Positions 57,673-64,000 of a stretch of DNA of 64,000 nt are shown piece by piece (the first letter of the stretch is position 1; the number at the start of each line of letters is the position of its first letter). The stretch is taken from the NCBI GenBank assembly GCA_028622995.1, contig JAJQJQ010000009.1, positions 3,410,001-3,474,000 of the forward strand, in the 5' to 3' direction. A program made the translations under genes and the position numbers. The notes below the pieces were generated by a model, which had not been told where the DNA came from, searched no databases, and saw only the letters and a list, made by a program, of their open reading frames with translations. This DNA comes from Panagrolaimus kolymaensis (Eukaryota > Nematoda > Chromadorea > Rhabditida > Panagrolaimidae).

Positions 57673-58512
57673 ATGTCAAGCAATAAAAGAAAAGGCTTGC
57701 AATCTAAAAAATTAAAGGAAGATGAAAAACGTAGTCGTTCACGTTCTCCTCATCGAGAATTTCAGAGGTAAAACTTTCTTTATAACCCGCTATTTTTAAA
57801 TATAACTTATATTCACCAAAGAATTTGGGTATTTTTTTGTTTTTTAAATGATTTATCTTTTTTTAGTAACAAAATGGATTCAATCAATGTTTCGAATAAT
57901 TATCCTTCAGTAATTGCGATGACTTCATCCAAATTCACATGTGAAAATATCCGCTCACAAAGCTTTGCAATCCCTGAAAAGATAGTATATTATTTTGCAA
58001 AAAACCCATCATCTTCGAAGCTATGGCAAAAACTTATCCAAACTTGCAAATATTTTTATGGAACTAATCGCATTATTGTGGTGGATGCTCTTTGTTGTGA
58101 TAACTATGAAAGTGATTCAAAAGATAAAATGAATGAAACTGATTCAGAGGAAGAAGATGACACTGAAATGAGTCCAGAAAAAAAAGTTTGTTGGAAGGCG
58201 ACATTAAAAAATAATAAAAAAGTGGAAATTGATAACAATTTTTTGATTAAAAACAAGCTTTGGATTGATGGTATTTTGTATCAAGCTGATTATGAATCAT
58301 TGCCTGATGCCGAAATTTTTTCTTTAATTACAAAAATTTGCCGCTGTGATTTGATTCGCCTAATTATCCACGATCAGAAAATCACTTTTGATGAATTTTT
58401 ATTTTTAACCTCAAATAAAAACTTATCTCATTTTTCTGTTAATAATTTAGAAATTGTTTACAGCAACAACAATGATGAAATTGTTCCATTTGAAGTTATA
58501 GCAACGCACCTT

Positions 58513-59566
58513 TTAAGAGAGGTTCTGTGACCTGATTCAAATCGGGCGGAACAAAATTTTTTTTATTTTTTATGTTTCTTTACCAATCGGTTCTAAATAA
58601 TATTTAAAAATTATTGGCGTCAAGCTTTTTCTCAAAAAGTGAGCAGGATATGCAAATTTTTGCTATCGAAGTTGATGTCACGCATTAACTTCAAAAATTC
58701 GGCTAAATTAACCTATGAAGCATAAAAATTAGGTGTTTTTATGATATTATGTAATCGATTGCGGGCTTTCGAATGGTGTATACCATATATTTTAATATCC
58801 TACAAAAACAAGGTGAAAAGTCGATTTGAAATATTTGACCAAGGAAAACGTGCTTTTTTTGATGCGAACCGGAGCAGAGAATTATACCCAAATAATCCCC
58901 AGAATCTCCTCTATTTTATGTAAAAAAAATTAAAATTTTGGAGCTACGGGGATTCTCAAGCCATAATTAAATGTGCTCGCCACCATAATTTTTAGTGGGG
59001 ATAATGGTTTTTTTCAATTTCTTACTTTGGTTTTTGGCATTATGTTCAAATTGTTTTCAACAAGGAAAGAAGTGAAAAAAACCATTATCCCCACTAAAAA
59101 TTATGGTGGCGAGCACATTTAATTATGGCTTGAGAATCCCCGTAGCTCCAAAATTTTAATTTTTTTTACATAAAATAGAGGAGATTCTGGGGATTATTTG
59201 GGTATAATTCTCTGCTCCGGTTCGCATCAAAAAAAGCACGTTTTCCTTGGTCAAATATTTCAAATCGACTTTTCACCTTGTTTTTGTAGGATATTAAAAT
59301 ATATGGTATACACCATTCGAAAGCCCGCAATCGATTACATAATATCATAAAAACACCTAAATTTAGCCGAATTTTTGAAGTTAATGCGTGACATCAACTT
59401 CGATAGCAAAAATTTGCATATCCTGCTCACTTTTTGAGAAAAAGCTTGACGCCAATAATTTTTAAATATTATTTAGAACCGATTGGTAAAGAAAAATAAA
59501 AAATAAAAAAAATTTTGTTCCGCCGACTTCGAAAATCTTTAAATTTACTCGTAGAGTCTCTCTTAA
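58513..59566. mobile_element. Near-perfect 1.05 kb palindrome flanked by TTAA, inside a coding exon
   Basis: TTAA-GAGAG at 58513 mirrors CTCTC-TTAA at 59566. After a divergent terminal patch of about 30 bp, the arms (about 58549-59013 and 59075-59528) are almost exact reverse complements around a loop of about 60 bp. Landmarks are GGCGGAACAAAATTTT against AAAATTTTGTTCCGCC, and AATGTGCTCGCCACCATAAT against its mirror. One arm has an extra segment of about 18 bp (near 58710-58730). Identical 60-codon open frames on opposite strands (58741-58923 and 59166-59348) are an effect of the palindrome, not genes. No transposase is encoded. Confidence 0.9.
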
Positions 59567-59822
59567 AGGCTTCAACAATTTCGTGGTAACTTTTTTTTAC
59601 AATAAAATCTAAAACAAAATTAATTACATTATTTTATTTACAGGACTGTCGAGGATCCAAGATTACAAAAATGTTTTACTTCTGAAACAGCCAAAGTAAT
59701 GACACAGTTACCAATTTTTGAAAATTTGCATTTTTTACAACTTTATGGCCTTCCACAATGTTTTGATTTTGATTCATTTTGGAGTTTTATTAAAGTAAAA
59801 TTTATAAAGCAAGAAACTTTAT

Positions 59823-60015
59823 TTAAAGGGACATAGCTATTTCATGCCTTTTCAAAAATTTCGATACTGGGGCTGATAGGAACAGTTGGGGCGGCGCGTG
59901 TTTGAATTACCGTGTCACTTCTGTCTTACACGGTAATTCAAACACGCGCCTTACCAAGTGTAACTTTCAGTGCCCGCAATTTCAAAAAAGGCATGAAATA
60001 GCTATGTCCCTTTAA
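59823..60015. mobile_element. TTAA MITE D in intron 3 of family locus 4
   Basis: TTAA-AGGGACATAGCTATTTCA mirrors TGAAATAGCTATGTCCCT-TTAA. A second mirrored block, GTGTTTGAATTACCGTGT, surrounds the centre. The body is 185 bp (59827-60011). It ends only 16 nt before the intron 3 acceptor, so it takes up most of the intron yet spares the splice signals. Confidence 0.88.
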
Positions 60016-60256
60016 CTATGAAATTTTTTAGGCACAACCTTATCTTCGAAAGAAAAAAACTTTACCTTCATCGTATGAATCAAAGAATCCCGAATTATAT
60101 ATTCGCATGGCTAAAAATGTCCCACAAAACTATAATCAAAAAATTGAAAAGTTTTTAATTAATTCGGTTCACGCACTTCCCGAAGGAACGCGCTCCAGCA
60201 TTTTTTTTGGACGTTTTTATATTTATGCTGAAAATGATTCGGAAGAAGATGAATAA

Positions 60257-61225
60257 ATTTAAATGCATCAGAAAATATTAAAATTACTAATATCCTTTAC
60301 CATTCGATTACATTGTTGTTGATTGCTTCTATTTTTTCGTTGGAAAATATTGATTTTCCATTCTTATTAATTTTATTCATCGGCCGAGGATCTTTTTGAA
60401 TCCAACTTGAATGAACAGAAGGAAAAGAAAATGTGAGACGCCAGAAAAAGAACAAAAAACATAAAAGCAATCCTTTGCAGATTTCTAAATTATTATTTCT
60501 CTATTTTTTGCAGTTTTCATATCCAAAAGAAAGTTATTTTCTAAAATATTGTTTAACTAAAAAAATTCTTTATTTATTGATTTTGTAAAATAAAGAATAA
60601 TTATATGTACCAAATGCATAGGGAAAATAGTGTTATAAAAATAGCAATAACCGAATCCATTCTCAAATGTTTATCGAACGCAAACTATCAATGGTTGACT
60701 GACTACAAGTTTAGCCAACGTAAAAAGGTTACGACGCAAGTAAATGTCATTCATAAATAAAAAATATAAACCAATCAATTCCATACACAAAATTTTCACA
60801 AGGCCATAAAAATCTGTACATTGTGAACATCAAAACAAACGGATAAAAGTAAAGTATATGTAATTAAAAAAAACATAGTAAAGTAATGGAATAAAAAGAT
60901 AGGCATAAATGAGAAAATAAAACGAGTTTAAGTGACATTAATAGAAAAATTTTAAAACCTTCAAAGTAAAATCCTTTTCGAGATTATCCTAACCAACAAT
61001 AATATGATCAATTATAATGCAAGACAACAATAGTTATCATTGCATTATCGAAACGAATGCAAAAGTCGTTTTGTTGAAAACTTAATGGAATCAACGAATT
61101 TGCAAGGGTCAACAATAGTAACAAAAAAAAATCTGTTTCATCTCTTTTTAAACATAAGACAATCATTATAAAAGCTTTATACATACATTCAAAAACAAAA
61201 CAACAGACAAAGAAATTAACAAGAT
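60257..61225. other. 3' flank, no gene
   Basis: AT-rich DNA with several AATAAA-like signals. No supported coding exon on either strand. Confidence 0.4.
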
Positions 61226-61421
61226 TTAGACATCTGTAACAAAAACAAAACCAATTTTCAATAGTCTGCAAGCTTCTTTGAGTCCAGTATGAATTCGTTT
61301 CATTTCTTCATTGGTAAATTCGTTGAAAAAACAAAATCCAAGTTCCTTTGGCTTCTTTCCAGTTGCATTCTTGATTGCTTTGATGTGATGTTTCAAGAGA
61401 AGAGCGAATTTTATTTTTTGA
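61226..61421 (-). CDS. Probable terminal exon of an unrecognised minus-strand gene
   Basis: A minus-strand frame follows a TTTTTTAG acceptor and reads KFALLLKHHIKAIKNATGKK, then a stretch ending GLKEACRLLKIGFVFVTDV before TAA, about 64 residues. The composition is ordinary for a folded protein, unlike the lysine/phenylalanine-rich low-complexity frames around it. Two alternating helix-like segments are visible. I do not recognise the family. Upstream exons were not found in the next 2.5 kb, so a long intron running past the window edge, or a decayed gene, must be assumed. Confidence 0.4.
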
Positions 61422-64000
61422 CTAAAAAAAGTTTACTTATTTTGTAAACTTTTTATGCTCAAAGAAGTCATCAACCAAATATAGGTAAACATATCAAAAA
61501 TAAATACTGCCTCTTGATTCTTGAAGACATTTATATTGTAAGGAACACAATAGGAAACAAGTTGTTAATATTGACCTTGGATCGATTAACAAACAACAAC
61601 TTTTTTTTCCCGTAATACCTCCTTAAAAAGGAGAGGAGAAAAAAATGGAGCTGGCAATAATATAGCGAGATGGAGATTAAAAAAACATGAAACTTTTTTA
61701 AAAGTTTTTTATTTTGAAGAAAAAAACCTAACTTTTTGAATAGTATTTTTTGGATATTAAAAAAAATTTATTCTTAGATTTTTTTGTTTCTTTTCTTTTT
61801 TTTTATAGATTAAATTAAGACTACCACAGGGTCGTTGCCTAAAAAAAATATGTTATGATTACAAAAAAAAATAAATTCCCGTTGTGCAGACGTGGTGTGG
61901 TGTCTTCCTGGAACAATCATCATCATCATCATCACCATTACAATGCTTTTGCTTTTTTTCGTCTTCTTCTTCAAGCATTTTTTTTCTTTTTCCAGCCTGT
62001 GAAGATGGGGCAAGCATAAAAATAAATCAAAGGTGGCCTCTCCTCTTCCTAAATAAAAGTTTCACGCTTCCATTTTTTTCTTTTTTCTTTTTTTTTTTGT
62101 AAAAAAAATTCAAAATCTAAAGAAAAAAAACAAGGGTAAACATTAATTTTTTTCCTCTAAAAAGGTAGGCTTTGAAGAAGAAAAAAATCAAAGAAAGAAA
62201 AAGAAAAAAAATGATTGTCCTGATTATTTATTTCTCCATTCTTTTTATTTGTTAAAGAAAAAAGTTATAATTTTTTTTATCACAACCTCATTCATTTCTA
62301 AGCCTTTTTTTTCTCGGTTCTCTGTGTTTCAAAAAAATTGATAACAGCAAAGAGGACGACAAAAAATGGAGAAAGAATAGAGATTGTCGATTATGATAGC
62401 ATAATTCCGTTTTTCCCTTTTTTCAATAACTTTTTTTATTTGCGTAAAAATCACTTTTTCACTTTTATTTTCCATGATTAAAACCAAGTAAGTCGTGTCC
62501 TTGTTGTCGTCGTCGTTGTGTCGCTCGCCATGTCTATCAGCAAAAAAAAAACTTGAGTTATGTATAATTTTATTATTGAAAAAAAAAAGATTGAAAAAAG
62601 TGTTCGATTCTTTTTGTTGCTTTGTTTTTCTATGTTGACGTGAACCTTTTTTTTTATTTTCACCTTTCAAAAATAAATTTAAGTGATTTCTCAAAACAAA
62701 AAATAAAATCGAGAAAGCTTTTGTATTTTCGAACCATTTTTAAAAAAAAAATAAAAGAAATTATCACATCTTTTTTTTCTTCATGTTTTTCTATTTTTTT
62801 TTTTAATAGAGTGCTGCTCTCTTTTTTTCCATTGTATAATTTTCATGGTGTTTATGCAACACATTAAAAAGAATATTTCTCTTCTTCTTCTTTTTCTTTT
62901 TCTTCTTCTGATGATCATGACGATGATGATTTGTTCCAAATCAATTTTTTCTTCTTCTTGTTAGACTAAAAAACTTTTTTTTCTCGTTAAGCATATTAAA
63001 AGAAAAGGAGTTCTTTCTTCTTTCTTAAAAAAGTGAAATGGAGAAAGAATAAAAGCACACAACTAAAAAATGACTTTAAAATTGTTGCTGGGGCTAAAAT
63101 ACTTACATATGTGATTTTTATTTTTTCAAAGAGTCTCCAAACCTTATTTTTTTAAAATATTTATTTTTGAAAGCAAAGAAAAAATAAAAAATGGGTTTTT
63201 AATTATTATTTTTTTCTTTTCTTGACACTTTACAAACATCACTTTTTTTTCTTTTTGTCAAAATTCGTATTACTCTTGATCATTATTTTTGTTTTGTTAC
63301 GTCACTACAGGTCAATCATCTCTAACTACTAACAAAAAGAATCAAACCTGTTTAAAAAATTAAATAAAAGAATTTGTTTCATCTAATAATTCGCTAAATT
63401 TCATTTTAACCAACAAAAAAAAAGTTATTTTCGACCCATTTATTTTTTTGTTTTACTCTTTTTTTGTGTTTGGGTGATTTTTGTCATTTTTATTCTTTAC
63501 CTATCTTTCATGTTTTTTGTGTCTCCTATTTTTTTTTGTGCGCATTAAAATTGAACTAAACTTTTTTGTATTTTTTCTGCCCCAAATTTAGGTGTATTTT
63601 TGACAAAAACATTTATGTATTTATTTTTTTATTCACATTTTGATCTCTTTCTTTTTTTTGTCATGATTTGCACTTTTTTTTCTGACTCCGATTTAAAACT
63701 TGTAAAAAAACACTTTTTTCATTTCATTTTTATGTATGTTTCAGTTTTTGTTTGGATTTTCTTTTGATTCCAAATATTTTTTTCTTCCTTCTGGCGATTA
63801 TGATAATTTTTGCTTATAAAAAACCAACGACTATTTTTTTATTCATAGTTTCCCTAATTTTTTATTTTACGTCATAAAACAATAAAACAAAATAAAAAAA
63901 TCAGCCATTTCTTGTCATTTTTTTATTGTATACAAAAATCAAAAACAGCACAAATAAAATATTATCCATCCACGTTCATATTTTCGTTTTTGTTGTTGTC
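61422..64000. other. Low-complexity region, probable intron or promoter
   Basis: Dominated by poly-T and poly-A runs, a CAT microsatellite (61917-61937) and CTT/TTC triplet runs (62880-62912). The open frames here are low-complexity and unsupported. It may be the first intron of the gene ending at 61226. Confidence 0.4.

Larger units (their letters stand above)
57673..60256 (+). pseudogene. Nematode-expanded family locus 4, coding exon interrupted by a palindrome
   Basis: Exons 57673-57767, 57867-58516 plus 59567-59585 (one exon split by an insertion), 59644-59794 and 60032-60256. Ignoring the insertion and one TTAA copy, the frame is continuous for 379 codons. The N-terminus is basic and SR-like (KRSRSRSPHREF, possible nuclear signal). 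The family signature is IVYYFAKNPSSSKLWQKLIQ with CKYFYGTNRIIVV, then an acidic linker (DSEEEDDTEMSPE), leucine-rich strands, and LQLYGLPQCFDFDSFWSFIK matching locus 1. The C-terminus ends in FYIYAENDSEEDE. With the element present, translation stops 11 nt after the TTAA junction. The second insertion, a MITE in intron 3, leaves the splice sites intact. The allele is probably null unless the element is absent in other individuals. Confidence 0.78.

Noticed and set aside
58741..59348. Identical 60-codon open frames on opposite strands
   Set aside because: They are mirror images produced by the palindrome. There is no domain, splice link or start context.
61810..62102. Frames over the CAT microsatellite
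   Set aside because: Simple-repeat translation only.

Overview
The window is AT-rich animal DNA with compact multi-exon genes. Most introns are about 45-70 nt and end in TTTTAG or TTTCAG. Several coding starts sit only 2-9 nt downstream of a 3' splice-acceptor-like site (near 14479, 41863 and 55067), as expected for spliced-leader trans-splicing. Together with a chitinase-like GH18 gene and a ShKT domain, this points to a nematode. A family of nematode-expanded-looking proteins (four loci) suggests a free-living clade IV (panagrolaimid-like) species, but that is only an impression. All gene models were assembled by eye from reading frames and splice signals.

Layout. 0-5.1 kb: an MDR alcohol-dehydrogenase-like gene (-), an ARL6IP5/PRA1 gene (+), and family locus 1 (-). 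6.8-7.7 kb: family locus 2 (+), carrying one in-frame TAG. 8.4-13.7 kb: a housekeeping cluster of TIM17 (-), a glucose-6-phosphate-transporter-like MFS protein (+), mitoribosomal mS37/CHCHD1 (-) and VPS26 (+), with a degraded copy of the MFS/mS37 3' ends beside TIM17. 14.5-24 kb: one 11-exon gene encoding three GH18 modules whose catalytic motifs are all degraded. Its introns hold a 2.4 kb foldback element, itself split by a 700 bp element, and two abutting TTAA-flanked MITEs. 24.4-36.9 kb: a transposon island with a 5.9 kb CACTA-like (CMC) DNA transposon carrying two multi-exon genes, then an intact 5 kb Ty3/Gypsy retrotransposon with apparently identical LTRs and a 5 bp target duplication. 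37-39.4 kb: a secreted ShKT plus S1 serine-protease gene (-) with a hAT-like MITE in an intron. 41.9-50.5 kb: a PDZ-containing class XVIII myosin. 51-52.9 kb: family locus 3. 53.3-54 kb: two MITEs. 54.5-55.1 kb: a DNA/RNA non-specific-endonuclease-like gene (-). 57.7-60.3 kb: family locus 4, with a 1.05 kb palindrome in a coding exon and a TTAA MITE in the next intron. 60.3-64 kb is mostly low-complexity DNA with one terminal exon of an unrecognised minus-strand gene.

The strongest theme is a set of six TTAA-flanked, almost entirely palindromic elements of very different lengths (about 180 bp to 2.4 kb) within 45 kb. One interrupts a coding exon and two share a single TTAA. No transposase for them is encoded in the window.
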